Shown here: one piece after another, positions 9,210 to 20,273 of the stretch
How the letters are laid out: each line of letters begins with the position of its first letter
Numbering within the stretch: the stretch's first letter is position 1
NCBI RefSeq assembly: GCF_030272615.1
Contig: NC_081412.1
Location: 103,966,796-104,024,795 of the forward strand
Direction of reading: 5' to 3'
Source of the DNA: Cryptomeria japonica
Lineage: Eukaryota > Streptophyta > Pinopsida > Cupressales > Cupressaceae
DNA length: 58,000 nt
Notes under the pieces: generated by a model
The model's input: only the letters and a program-made list of their open reading frames with translations
Databases searched by the model: none
What the model was told of the DNA's origin: nothing
Translations under genes and position numbers: made by a program

Positions 9210-12200
9210 TCAGTGAATGGAAGATAGGGGTAGGACCCCTAACTTACTTCTGAGATACTCAAAAGTGTCCCTTGGTAGTGGCTTGGTAAAGATATCTTCT
9301 ATTTGTTCCTTTGTGCTAACATACTCTGACACCACTTTCTTCTCTTGAGCTTCTTCTCTAAGATAATGATATTTGATAGAGATGTGCTTTGTCTTAGAGT
9401 GCATAACAGGATTCTTTGAAATGTTAATGGCACTAGTATTGTCACAGAATATAGTTATTGGCTTGGTAACTTTCTCATTTATACCTTCCAATAGTTGTTT
9501 GATCCATGCTATGTTGGTACAATTCAATGCTGTAGCAACGTATTCAGCTTCTGTTGTTGACTGTGAAACACATCCTTGTTTCTTGCTAAGCCAACTCACT
9601 AGTGTTTCTCCTAAAAATAAATCTCCTCCACTTGTGCTTTTTCTATCATCAATTTTGCCTGCCCAATCAGCATCAGTATAAACTTTTAAATCAAAGTTAT
9701 TTCCTTTCTGATATACTAAGCCATAATCCTTAGTGCCTTTCAAGTATCTGAAAATTCTCTTGATTGCTGTCATGTGTGTTTCCTTGGGATCTACAGAGAA
9801 TCTTGCAACTATACCTACTACATGTGCTATATCTGGCCTACTGTGAACAACATATTGTAGCTTTCCAATCATGGATCAGTAAAGTGTCTCATCAATAGAT
9901 GCAGATTCATCATTCTTTGATAATTTACAGTTGGTAGTCATAGGAGTACTTACTGGTTTTGAATCTTCCATTCCAAATTTCTTCAAGATTTCCTTTATGT
10001 ATTTGGATTGAGTAATGAAAATCTCATTTTTCATTTGCAGTATTTGTAAACCTATAAAATACTTTATCTCACTGATTAATGACATCTCAAATTCTTTGCT
10101 CATTTCATTTCCACAAAAGATAATATCATCAACAAATATGGCTGAGATTAGTATTCCATTTTCATCATTCTTCATGTACATATTGTTGTTTTCACTTATT
10201 CTTATAAAACCAATCTTGATTAAATAAGAGTGTAGTCTTTCATACCATGCTCTAGGTGCTTGTTTCAGACCATATAAAGCTTTGTTCAATTTACATACCT
10301 GATCTTTATTCTTGTCTTCAACAAATCCTTCAAGTTGTTCAATAAAAACTTCTTCTTCTTATATACCATTCAGAAATGCAGATTTGACATCCATTTGATA
10401 TACCTTGAAATTTTTGTAAGCAACATATGCCAACAATGTTCTTACTCCTTCAAGTCTAGCCATAGGTGCAAAAGTCTCACCATAGTCAATTCCTTCTTCT
10501 TGGGCATAACCTTTGCAAACTAGTCTTGCTTTATTTCGAATGACCTCACCTTTTTCATTCAGCTTATTTCTGAAAATCCACTTTGTACTGATTACAATTT
10601 TGTCCTTAAGTCTTGGGACCAATGTCCATGTGTCATTCTTCTTGATTTGATCAATCTCTTCTATTTTAGCTTTTATCCAATCTTCACTGTTAAATGCCTC
10701 TTTCACTATCCTTGGTTCAAATTCAGATATCAGACATGTGTTCTGTCTCAGTTTGTTCCTTGTCATCACTGGATCATCCTTATCTCCTATAATCTGACTT
10801 GATGTCATATGTATTCTGACATACTTGGCTAATACAAGCTCGGTAGGCTCTGTATGATCTTCTTCATCACTCGGTAACTGGATATTCTCTTCATTTTCTT
10901 CAACAGTTCTCTCAATAAGACTTGTCAGTTGAACATAGACAAATTCATCATAATCTTCTAGTTCTTTTGAGTTTCCTTCATCATTTCTTTCTGCAAATTC
11001 ATCAATTTTCACATTTGCACTTTCTACTATTTAGTTAGATGATTTGATTAGACATTTAAATGCTTTACTTCTAGAAGAATAACCTAGAAATGTTCCTTCT
11101 TCACTTTTCTGATCAAACTTTCCATTTCTATCATCTTTGTGTACATAGCATCTACTTCCAAAGATTTTGAAGAAACTTACATTAGGTTTCTTGTCATACC
11201 AGATTTCATATGGTGTCTTCAAAGTTCTTTATTTAGTTGTACTCAGTTCAGGGTGTAAACTGTTGTGTTTATTGCTTCTCTCCTAAATGTTTGTGGCACT
11301 TTCTTTTCAATCATCAGGGTTCTGGCACAATCCACAATAGATCTGTTTCTTCTCTCAGCTATCCCATTTTGCTGTGGAGTTCTCGGTGCAGAGACTTGTC
11401 TTTTTATACCATGATCATTGCAGAATAAGTTCAACTCATCAGATGTGAACTCTCCTCCTCTATCTGATCTAAGACATTTTAGTTGTCTTCCTGTTTCATT
11501 TTCAACTCTTGCCTTGTACCATTTAAACATTTGAAAAGCTTCTGATTTTTCTTTTAAAAACATAACTGACATCATCCTTGAATAATCATCCACAAATAAT
11601 ATGAAATATTTATCACCATAATAACTTTGAACTTTCATAAGACCATAAAGATCAGTGTGCACAAGATCTAAAATTCCCTTAGAATTGTAGGACTTACTTG
11701 TAAAGCTTGATCTTGTCATTTTACCCATCTGGCATCCTCAGCACATAGCATTCTCAGGTTTTTCCAAACTCGGTAGACCGCTTATTCGATGCTTCTTGCT
11801 TATTTTGATCAGATTATCAAAATTTACATGACAAAACCTTTTATGCCATAACCAGGTATCATCTATCTTTGCATACAGACACTTATTCTGAGTTGAGTCA
11901 AGATGAAATGTATTACCTTTTGTTTGTGTCTTGCTAGCAGCTAACTTTCCATGCTTGTCATGAACTTTGACAATTCCTTTCTAAAATTCTATTCGGTAAC
12001 CTATGTTGTTCAGCTATGCTACACTCAACAAATTGTATTTCAAACCTTCAACCCAATAAACATCATTACATTTTGCATTGTCAAGAAGTGTTATGGATCC
12101 TTTACCTTTTACCGGACATGGTGCATCATTACCAAATCTTACATAGCCTCCATCATAATCTTCTAACATAACAAACTTGTGTTTATCACCTATCATGTGA

Positions 12201-12262
12201 TGTGAGCATCCATTATCTATGATCCAAGAATCATTAGTATTTATGTGAGATATTAGGGCTTT
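9210..12262 (-). pseudogene. copia-2 pol remnant (protease, integrase, RT, RNase H)
   Basis: In order on the minus strand: a protease motif WIIDNGCSHHM near 12220-12190 (aspartyl D-x-G-C type); GAG-pre-integrase and the integrase core with FVDDYSR near 11580 and QQNGIAERRNRS near 11360; an acidic spacer (11012-10850); RT with FVDD at 10125-10136; and RNase H with YTDADWAG, TEAEYVA and DIFTKPLPRD, ending at 9210. Stops occur after TLN near 11243, near 11031, 10357 and 9875, and one frameshift lies near 11230. Compared with copia-1 there is an in-frame 27-nt deletion just after FVDDIIFCGN, between two short gaaatga repeats. The RNase H Asp that copia-1 has lost is intact here. Confidence 0.93.
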
Positions 12263-13327
12263 TTATTCATACCTTTCTTCATCTAATCCATCTTTGATAG
12301 CCACATAAACTACTTCCTTTGTATTAGTTTCATCTGATTTATCATCATTGGATTCCTCATCGGCTATTAAGCATGACTTTCTATCTCTTCTTTTGAAGTC
12401 TCGGTAATCTCTCTTTTCAGTAGATTCTTTGTCAGGACAGTTAGAAGCCATATGTCCTATCTTACCACAATTCAAACATTTCAAAGGTAGTTTTCCTTTA
12501 TACTTACCTTTGCCTCTCGGTAACCTTCTAGCTAATAGTGCTTCAAACTCTTCTAGCTTTCTGATTTCCTCATACAATTTGTGTACTTCTTCCATGTTCT
12601 TGCAAAATCTTTCACTTGGTCCACTATGATCCCCTTTAGTGTACTTACTCATTCTATCATTGTAATCATCAGATTCACCAATATGAGAAGAACTAAATAC
12701 AGATTCAACTTTATTTACCAATGACCCACTATTATCAAAATTACTTAACTCAAATGCATGTAGCTTACCAATAGTAGCATCTAAAGAAACTGGCATATTG
12801 GGTACAGACCTCAGTTCATTGATTACAGAGACTCGGATTACATAAGCTGGTAGAAGAGTTCTTAACAACTTACTTGTTATATCCTTTTCTTCAATAGTTC
12901 CACCTACTCCTTTGATTTGATTGACAATCTCCTTTAGTCTTGCACTGTACTGGGTTATGTTCTCACCTTCATTCATCCTCATAGATTCAAGTTGTCCTCT
13001 TAGACTATCCACTTTTTCTCTTTGAACATGTTCATCTCCACCATACATAGATATGAGCTTGTCCCACATTGCCTTTGCATCATTGCAGCCTTCTAGATCA
13101 TTAAACTCTGAGTCGGTCAATGCAGATGTTATTTCAATCATTGCTTGAATATGTTCTTGCTTTGCCTTTATCTCTTCCATTGTCAATGGATAGGTGCTCG
13201 GTGTAATGAAATCATTCTCTAGATAATATACAACATATTCTCCAACTCCTGATAGGTGCAACTTAATCCTTTTCTGCCATGTAGAGAAACTTGACTTATT
13301 CAGCAAAGGTGCATCCCTCTTATACAT
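12263..13327 (-). CDS. gag: copia-2 Gag, intact 354 aa
   Basis: Complete open frame from ATG (MYKRDAPLLNKSSFSTWQKR) to TAA. The N-terminal half is the UBN2-type copia Gag core (FSTWQKRIKLHL, DAKAMWDKLISMYGG, LRGQLESMRMNEGENITQYSARL, LLRTLLPAYVIRVSVI). About residues 240 to 265 form a charged helix. A CCHC zinc knuckle, CLNCGKIGHMASNC, with all four ligands follows at about residues 285-298, and the tail is lysine- and acid-rich. It begins about 50 bases inside the PBS, as expected for the first ORF of a genomic RNA. The protein would form the particle and bind RNA. It is separated from protease by a stop codon in the same frame, so it could still be made although pol is broken. Confidence 0.93.
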   Translation of the reverse strand: MYKRDAPLLNKSSFSTWQKRIKLHLSGVGEYVVYYLENDFITPSTYPLTMEEIKAKQEHIQAMIEITSALTDSEFNDLEGCNDAKAMWDKLISMYGGDEHVQREKVDSLRGQLESMRMNEGENITQYSARLKEIVNQIKGVGGTIEEKDITSKLLRTLLPAYVIRVSVINELRSVPNMPVSLDATIGKLHAFELSNFDNSGSLVNKVESVFSSSHIGESDDYNDRMSKYTKGDHSGPSERFCKNMEEVHKLYEEIRKLEEFEALLARRLPRGKGKYKGKLPLKCLNCGKIGHMASNCPDKESTEKRDYRDFKRRDRKSCLIADEESNDDKSDETNTKEVVYVAIKDGLDEERYE

Positions 13328-13378
13328 CTTTGGATCTTTGCCTCAAGTACCTTTAAAATTTTTCTTTCGGAGTGCAAA

Positions 13379-13390
13379 GCTCTGATACCA
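13379..13390 (-). other. copia-2 primer binding site (initiator Met tRNA)
   Basis: On the minus strand the sequence TGGTATCAGAGC lies two bases inside the 5' LTR. It is the complement of the 3' end of plant initiator Met tRNA, the standard copia primer. Confidence 0.93.
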
Positions 13391-13392
13391 AT

Positions 13393-14907
13393 TGATATTT
13401 CTGATACTTAATGTTAGGTACAGATGCCAAGCTAATAAGATGAGAGGGGGGGGTGAATCATACAAACTTAATCTTCCATAAAAACAACAGATTCAACCTC
13501 AATAACATATACTTTAGTAATATAACCAAAACTACTAAACATGCAACTCAAAAGCATATAAACATCATAAAACTCATAACACCAGATTTAATGTGGAAAC
13601 CCAAATAGGGAAAAACCACTGTGGGATTTTGGACCCACTAAGAAATATACTCTTCTAGAGTATGCTCGGTTAAAAGCAAATCTTGTTATAGATTACAAAC
13701 ACATTGCTAAATGTGACCCGGATAAGGGATTTCCCTCAGATCTGTTAGGATCTTCACTTTTTTAGAAGTGACCCTGTTAAAGGATTTCAAACACTCAATC
13801 AAAATGTCACTTTGCTAGAGGGTTTTACAAATAAGACTATTAAGTCCACTTGGTTAAGAGATTTTCTGTCACTTCACAAAATAACAGTAATAAAAATCTA
13901 TCTGCAACTTCACATCTAAAATGCTAAAGCAGATTCTTATTTCCTCAATACAATAGGACTTATCTTGTCCATTTGCTGGGCTCCACACTCTGTTATTCAA
14001 ACAGGTCTTCAAGCTTCTATGCTCGGTAATCACTATGTAGCATCCCTGTGCATACACTTGCCCGCATACATTGTTTATCAACAGTTCCTTATTTATAAAC
14101 AATTTGCCAACCGCTTAATCTCCTTAATCACATATCCCATGATCAATCATAGCCATCAGATCTTCAATCTTGACTAGGTTTAATGTATCCTTAAATCTGA
14201 AAATATTTTACCCTGCCTTGGAACTTGCATACATTTCTTGGAACTTGTGCTAGGGTATTGCGGTTCAATTTGAGCTATAGATCTTCCTACCGATTTTCCT
14301 TTACCATAGATTCTTTAACAAACTTCATGCACAACATACCAATTATTTAATTAGTTCCATCTCATCAGCTTCCTTCATTAAATAATGCTTTTATTCATTC
14401 AATGCATTCTGTTACTACTTGGTTGCAACTCGGTGAATACTAAACTTTACTTGGTAGACATTCTACCTTCATTAATTGATAGTGATAACCTTAGGGTTTA
14501 CCGACTAGGTTTCTTAGGGTTTACCGACTAGGTTCTTTGCTCGGTAACATAGTATAGTATTAACCTTACAATCAACAACATATGTAGGATATCAAAATAA
14601 TCTAAACATCATGATCTCATCATTGTCTAACTCGGTAATAGTTTCCCATTGAATAACTTATTCCTCCCCTTATTCATCACATTCTTTCTGTGTCTTTTAC
14701 CAGCATCTTTATACTCATCAAATCATACTTCTTAAGATATGGCAACATCATACTGAATTAGAAAATCAATTTCTTGACATCAATGACAAAATAATAATAT
14801 TAAGACAATAAACATCCTTGATCAGTTATATCCATAATCATCAACAACCTTCTCAATATCCTTATTGAAATGCCAACAATCTCCCTTTGTCTGTTATAAT
14901 GCCAACA
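13393..14907 (-). repeat. copia-2 5' LTR (1515 bp)
   Basis: It pairs with 7326-8821 and differs by scattered substitutions, by 8 G instead of 12 in the homopolymer at 13446-13453, and by a 23-bp tandem duplication at 14490-14535 that accounts for its extra length. A TATA-like box lies at 14090-14097 on the minus strand. Confidence 0.94.
14490..14535. repeat. 23-bp tandem duplication inside copia-2 5' LTR
   Basis: The unit cttagggtttaccgactagg(ttt) occurs twice in a row. The other two LTRs of the family have one copy, so it arose after insertion. Confidence 0.9.
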
Positions 14908-15345
14908 CTACCTACCATAATGTCACATCACCTACATTCAAATCCAATCCCACCTTTACATTCCAACTTCTCACAAATGAGTCCACCTACCAATTATGTC
15001 ATTAATCAACTATTAGAAAATGTGTCTTCATTAGAACAAAAATTAGCCCACATAAGACAAACACAATCCCAACCAAATCTTCCATCATGTTGTACAAAAA
15101 GCCTAGTTTCATATATCATCCCAAAGACTCCTACTCAACAACACGTAGAGGTACCACATTTTGAGAAATACAATGGAAAAGGTGATCCTAGCACTCATTT
15201 GTTAGTATTTACCATTTTGTGTAGTGATTTTTTTCTTGAAGATTCTCTTCTTGTAAATTTTTTTCCTAAAGCATTAAAAGAAATAACTTTGTATTGGTTT
15301 TCTTCTTTATCTAGCAATTCAATCATATTAAAATATATAATTTAA
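14908..15345 (+). pseudogene. gypsy (Tat-like) gag fragment, right part
   Basis: After the target duplication the frame gives a Pro/Ser-rich segment, a short helix (INQLLENVSSLEQKLAHI), then VEVPHFEKYNGKGDPSTHL and LYWFSSL. These match, in order, the linker and start of the Retrotrans_gag domain in gypsy-A (VSSLQQQIASM, VEIPHLELYNGKGDPLTHV, LQWYCSL). It stops after about 145 codons and the rest of Gag is missing. It was the target of the copia-2 insertion; the left part is at 7163-7325. Confidence 0.82.
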
Positions 15346-16429
15346 TTAATTATCCATCTCCATTTGACCAAGCATGTTACTGTCTCTAATTTAAACTCCA
15401 CCTCCACCTCCTTAATAGCTAACAAAGTTAATTTGAAGCTCATCTCCAATCATCCATTATAAATGGTGTAGTTAACCTTATGACCAGTGTAGCATTGTAA
15501 ATTGCATAACTTTATTAGTGTTTTCACAAAGGAGGGGAAGAAGAAAAACGTTTCGAATCACACTGCGTGATTCATCATCAGGATGAAAAGAATTCCAAAG
15601 ACATGAAAGATGTTGAGTTGCATATTTGAGACAAAATATAAAGGGGAGTGGGGTGGGGGCGGGCATGAGGAACAAGGAGAAAGGAAAAGAAAAAGAAAAA
15701 GACCACCTGAAGGATGGGAGACCAAAAAACTCCTAGGAATAACCACCCAAAGAAAAGAAAAAGGATAGCCAAGAACACAAACAAAACCACTAAAAAACAA
15801 AAAAGAAAAAAAGAAATAAAGTCAAAAAATATAAATCAAAAGGTGTATATATATATATGAGAAAAAACCTATACCTATACCAAAAGACAAAGACATAAAG
15901 ATTTTATTAGTGTTTCCAATTTCATGCTCTCCTAACACTCATTTTAGTACTTCCCTTCTTGTATGAATTATAAAGATTTAATTTAATATTATGAGTCCTA
16001 TTCCACTTTATTGCATCATCACACTCTTATTTGGGCCCTTGAATCTAGGTGTGTCCTTTATCTATTTATCTTGATTTATCCATAATCCTACAAAAATCAT
16101 AACTTTTAAAACACATTCTATATATCTATACATCATGGTTTAAGCCACTAGGCTATAATTAGCACTAGAAGCTTGTTATATTGCATCCCTAGAAATTTGG
16201 GACAAATTTTTCATGACTAGGACTATCTACTTCCCTTGGCCCCAAGAATTTTTCCCCAAATTTCAAGAGGATAATTTAGTGGCCCAAATCAATTCAAATC
16301 TAGCTTTGTGTGAAAATAAACCAAATCCAAGTCCTCCTAAAGGTGATTTTAATTGTGAAATCTCTATATAAGTCACCCCTTTCAATTTATGTCAACATCT
16401 AGAATGCCACATCTTATGCTAACATTATC
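15346..16429. other. gene-free stretch with purine-rich block
   Basis: AT-rich, with a purine-rich block (AAGGAAAAG-type) at about 15530-15830 and a short TA repeat at 15847-15858. A small inverted repeat gaatcac/gtgattc lies near 15556-15574. No coding sequence is recognised. Confidence 0.6.
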
Positions 16430-17495
16430 TGTTAGGTCCTAGACAACTGAGAGGGGGGGGGGGGGGGTGAATCAGTTGTCAAATAAATTCAAACCAAAAT
16501 CAACTTAACCAACTTAATGCTTAATACCGGTAAACTAGTTAAGTATGTTGATAGACAGTTTTAACAGTTAATAGCTATACCGGTAAATATTAATGCATGA
16601 AATATAAACACAAAGTCATCCACAACACATGACACCAATATTTGTATGTGGAAACCTTGTAAGGGGAAAAGCCACGGTGGGAAACCTTACCCACAATCAG
16701 ATGATACTACTGCAGATAGTAAGTGTACATAAATGGGGTCTGCACATGTAGAAAGGCTAGCAACCTAGATCTCACTGCTCAATCACAAAATGGGAGTTAC
16801 ATTGACTACAGTTGGATGGTTAAATCCAATAAGAATGTACTGCACAAAATAGCATCTTCATATGCTAGATTCAGTACCGGTGTAATGCTGATATGCTTTC
16901 ACAAAAACCTAACTTCACCTTCAAATGATGTCTTCGTGTATAGCTCTGCATAATGTTGCATATACCTTCACACAATTCTTTTTCGCATTTCCATATTCGA
17001 TCTTACAATTAAGATCTTACATTTATACCATAACCAAAGACCAATTTTAGTAGGTCGGCTCTACAAGATATTACAATAAAACATTTTACAAAAAATATAA
17101 TGTCCGATGCAATAATTGATTGAACATGTCAGCTTAATGCATTTACAACAATAATTAATCATTTCCTTAGTGTGCCATGCTGGTCTGGAAAAGATAAACC
17201 TACCGGCGTAACCCTAGGTAACCCTGGACCTATTTGCTGATAAAAGCAAATATGCAAATATGAATATACCAATGAACAAAACTCCAGGACAAGATGTCCA
17301 AAAGATGTCTTCTACATTACCAAGTGTCTTCCACAAAATTTTGAGTGCCAGTGATCATTATATTCTATCGGTGAACCATATACCAGTAACTGTGCAATAG
17401 TTACTTTCTTGTCGGTGAATGCTTCTGGATCTCCAAAGTGCTAGTGTTTTAGTAGGTGTTGACATCAATGACAAAACCATACCAAAATACCAACA
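16430..17495 (-). repeat. copia-3 3' LTR (1066 bp)
   Basis: On the plus strand it runs from tgttaggtcctagacaac to accaaaataccaaca, TG...CA. The inner end is directly followed by a PPT (17496-17509). Near the outer end a run of 15 G (16453-16467) is flanked by a 9-bp inverted repeat, gacaactga at 16442-16450 and tcagttgtc at 16472-16480. ACCGGTA-type words recur through it. Confidence 0.9.
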
Positions 17496-17509
17496 ATCTC
17501 CTCCTTTGG
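17496..17509 (-). other. copia-3 polypurine tract
   Basis: The minus strand reads ccaaaggaggagat immediately before the LTR start TGTTGG. Confidence 0.85.
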
Positions 17510-17867
17510 CATTGATGGAAACACAAGATGGAAAATCCATCGAAGTGCCAAAATAGAAATGCCAAATACCAACAATCTCTAAAAAGATCATAACCAGAAT
17601 GCAAAGAGTAATAGTCTCTCCTAAACAACAATTTCTCCCCCTGGGAGTAACATGTGTTTTCCAAAGTTTCCATCCCAATTTCTCCAAAAGATAATGTGTT
17701 TTTTGATAGATATCTCTCCCCCTTTGACATCAAATGCCAAAGTTACAATAATACCAAGTTCATATACAAAATACCAACTACTCCCCCTGAGAAGTGGCTT
17801 CCTCATCAAAGACCAGAGTAAAAGATTTGTCTGTTAATTCTGTTGGTTGATGACAATCATCAACTGT

Positions 17868-18674
17868 CTAAGTATCTACCGGTGGTGGTATGAATCTAAG
17901 CTGATCTCTGAGATATTCAAAAGTCTCCTTAGGCAAAGGTTTTGTGAAAATATCTGCAAGCTGTTCTTTAGTATTCACATAAACCAGTTTTATCTCCTTT
18001 TCTTCAACTTTTTCCCTTAGAAAATTCAGTTTGATAGAAACATGTTTTGTTTTAGAATGAAGTACAGGATTGTTAGATATATCAATTGCTACAGTATTAA
18101 CACAATATATGGTAATAGGTTCCTTTCATTTTACCTTTATGTCTTTCAACATTTGCTTAAGCCATTGTACCTATGTACAGTTAGTTGCTGCTGCAACATA
18201 TTCTGATTCTGCTATTGATAAAGATGTACAACTCTATTTCTTACTCAACCAAGAAACTAATCTCTTTCCATGAAAGAATGCTTCGCCGGTGGTGCTTTTT
18301 CTATCATCCACATCTCCTACTCAATTTGCATCTGTGTATGCACATAATTCCAAGTTTTCATCTCTAGGATACCATAATCCAATATTTATAGTGCCTTGTA
18401 AGTACCGGAAAATCCTTTTTACTGCTGATTCATGATTTTCTCTAGGATTACTTTGAAATATTGAAAAAATACATACTACATTCATAATATCAGGTCTAGT
18501 TTGTGTTAAATACAATAAACCTCCTATCATAGATTTGTATCTAGTTGGATTAATAGGTGTAGATTCATCTCTTTGAGATAATTTGTCATTTATAGTCATA
18601 GGTGTGCTTACCAGTTTAGAATTCTCCATCCCAAATTTCTTTTGTAACTCTTTTAAGTATTTGGATTGGCTCAA
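17868..18674 (-). pseudogene. copia-3 RT C-terminus and RNase H
   Basis: It continues the RT of 20269-21340 across the inserted solo LTR. Visible motifs in order are SQSKYLKELQKKFGM, STPM, YKSMIGGLLYL, ESAVKRIFRYLQGT, YTDAN followed by a stop, DDRKSTTG, LVSWLSKK, ESEYVAAA, HSKTKHVSIKLNFLRE and DIFTKPLPKETFEYL. The frame ends at 17868-17870. At least four in-frame stops are present, including one directly after TDAN, where the family has Trp. This is the normal C-terminal end of a copia polyprotein. Confidence 0.9.
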
Positions 18675-20273
18675 TGGTGCAGGAGCACCCTTCCAAACTC
18701 TTCCTCCTTCTTTGTCTTGTTTTTGTTATGCTTCTTTAGAAGCCACTATACATGAATAAGAGCCATGAGCTCATGTGTGCTAGACTAGGTCCTAGTTTTA
18801 GGTCCTTAGTGTTTTTGTTGTGATTTCTTGTGTAGGAGAGGTTGAGTGTGCCTGGAATGTGTGTTAGGCCTTATTGGCATGTTGATGTTCTTAGGATGGC
18901 CCAAAATAGGCTTAGGAGTCATGAAAAGCAACAATGGCAATGTTGCTCAAAAGATGCAAAAGTTGCATGACAACTTTTAAAAGTTGTCAAGCAGCTTTTC
19001 AACCCAAAAATGGTCTTAGACTCTTGTTGTGTGTGGAGAGCCCTAATTTTGGCACACTGACTGAGGTATGGGTAGTATAAGTATTTGCAAACCCTAAATT
19101 AATGGGTTGGATGTCAGAGATTGTACGACCCAAGCAAGAAAAGCTTGATTGTGACTGATTTTAGGTTACCAGTCAGGTTGTATGGAGTTACCGAGCAAAC
19201 TAATGGATTGATTTGCAAGAAAACCTATGTGAAATGTCCTCTTTGGTGTATATATCTTCATTGTGAGTGATTATATTAGTTTTTTGTTTATCAGTTGAGT
19301 GTGTTTGTAAATAATTTGTAAGTTGCAGCCTTACTGTCCAGTTTTAGACTCGTTTGAGCAAATGAAATCTTAACTCCATTCCCCATTGTGGAACCACCAT
19401 GAAACCATGGGGAATAGATGTGAAGACCCTGTACTATAGTCCCATGCAAGAAAGGCCCTTGAAAATGTAGGGAGGCCAAGCAAAGACCCACTCCTAGGCA
19501 AGACTGGACAGTGCCTGGTTAGGAGAGGTCAAAGTTGTAGAGGTCTTGGAGAGCAAGGTTGAATAGTGGAGAGTGCATCCTTTCAAGGAAGTGAAGAGGA
19601 GTGAGTGAATCATCATTGGTGTGAAGGGGGAGCCTCCACCAGTCCAAACAAGGTGACTAAAACTCAAAATACTCACTGTGACACAGGCAGACCCTAAAAA
19701 CCCTCACAAAAACCTTTAAAACCTTTAAAATCCACCTAGGACAGTCTACCAACACTTGGAGGCCTAAAACCTAGAAAATCCTTGAGTCCTTGCCAAATGA
19801 ATGGCAATCCTTTTTGGGAGATTAGGTTGTTTGTGCACCATTTGTGAGAGGGAGCCCTAGAAGACCGGTTAGGAGGCCTAATTGGTCCTAATCCTTGTAG
19901 CCCTATTTGAAGGCAAAAACCCAAATTTGTGATATCAGTAAGGGGTTAGAATCTTGAAACCTCTTGGGGGCTCATGAATGGGTGGATAGATCATGAAATA
20001 GACCTGAAACAACCTTGCTAAGACCTTGGAGGGTGTGGAACAAGATTAGCCCTTATTAGCCATAGTAAGGGGTTTTGAGTCTCATGAGTGCCTGAGACCT
20101 TAGGAGCAGCATTGCAACTCATTGGTGGGTGGATTGGGCATGGTCAGGGGATTCCTCAAGCAAAGGGTAGTCCTAGAGACCCTAGGGTGTGTAGAGAACA
20201 CTAGGTGATCCAAGGAAAGGATCCAAGAGCATAGACTAGGCTAGTCTATCCCAAACCCCATCCCATCAGTCAA
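18670..20273. mobile_element. solo LTR-1 with target duplication, in copia-3 RT
   Basis: A 1594-bp segment (18675-20268) starts tggtgcaggagcaccc and ends atcccatca, TG...CA. It interrupts the RT codons between GIFLT and SQSKY. The flanking five bases are ctcaa (18670-18674) and gtcaa (20269-20273), a duplication with one later substitution. No PBS, PPT, second LTR or coding domain is visible, so it is best read as a solo LTR left by recombination. Its first 16 bases resemble those of the insertion at 31836-33512. Confidence 0.78.

Larger units (their letters stand above)
7326..14907 (-). mobile_element. copia-2: full-length Ty1-copia element, 7.58 kb
   Basis: The element lies on the minus strand with its 5' LTR at 13393-14907 and its 3' LTR at 7326-8821. 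Both are TG...CA and both are flanked outside by the perfect 5-bp duplication ctacc. The PBS is at 13379-13390 and the PPT at 8822-8835. The internal order is gag, protease, integrase, RT, RNase H, as in Ty1-copia. Gag is open, while pol carries several stops, one frameshift near 11230 and a 27-nt deletion next to the RT active site, so the element is structurally complete but not autonomous. It is the same family as copia-1 and lies in the opposite orientation 2.9 kb away. Confidence 0.96.

Noticed and set aside
9373-9681. 102-codon plus-strand frame
   Set aside because: It is antisense to the copia-2 RNase H; the same shadow appears opposite copia-1 at 2190-2411.
13379-13390. Match to the initiator Met tRNA end as a possible tRNA gene
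   Set aside because: Only the 12-base primer complement is present, directly at an LTR; there is no cloverleaf.
15478-15800. Hydrophobic minus-strand frames that could suggest a membrane protein
   Set aside because: They are the complement of a purine-rich low-complexity block and overlap each other in several frames.
16453-16467. G15 run as a G-quadruplex
   Set aside because: One uninterrupted G run lacks the four separated G tracts; the flanking inverted repeat is the better signal.
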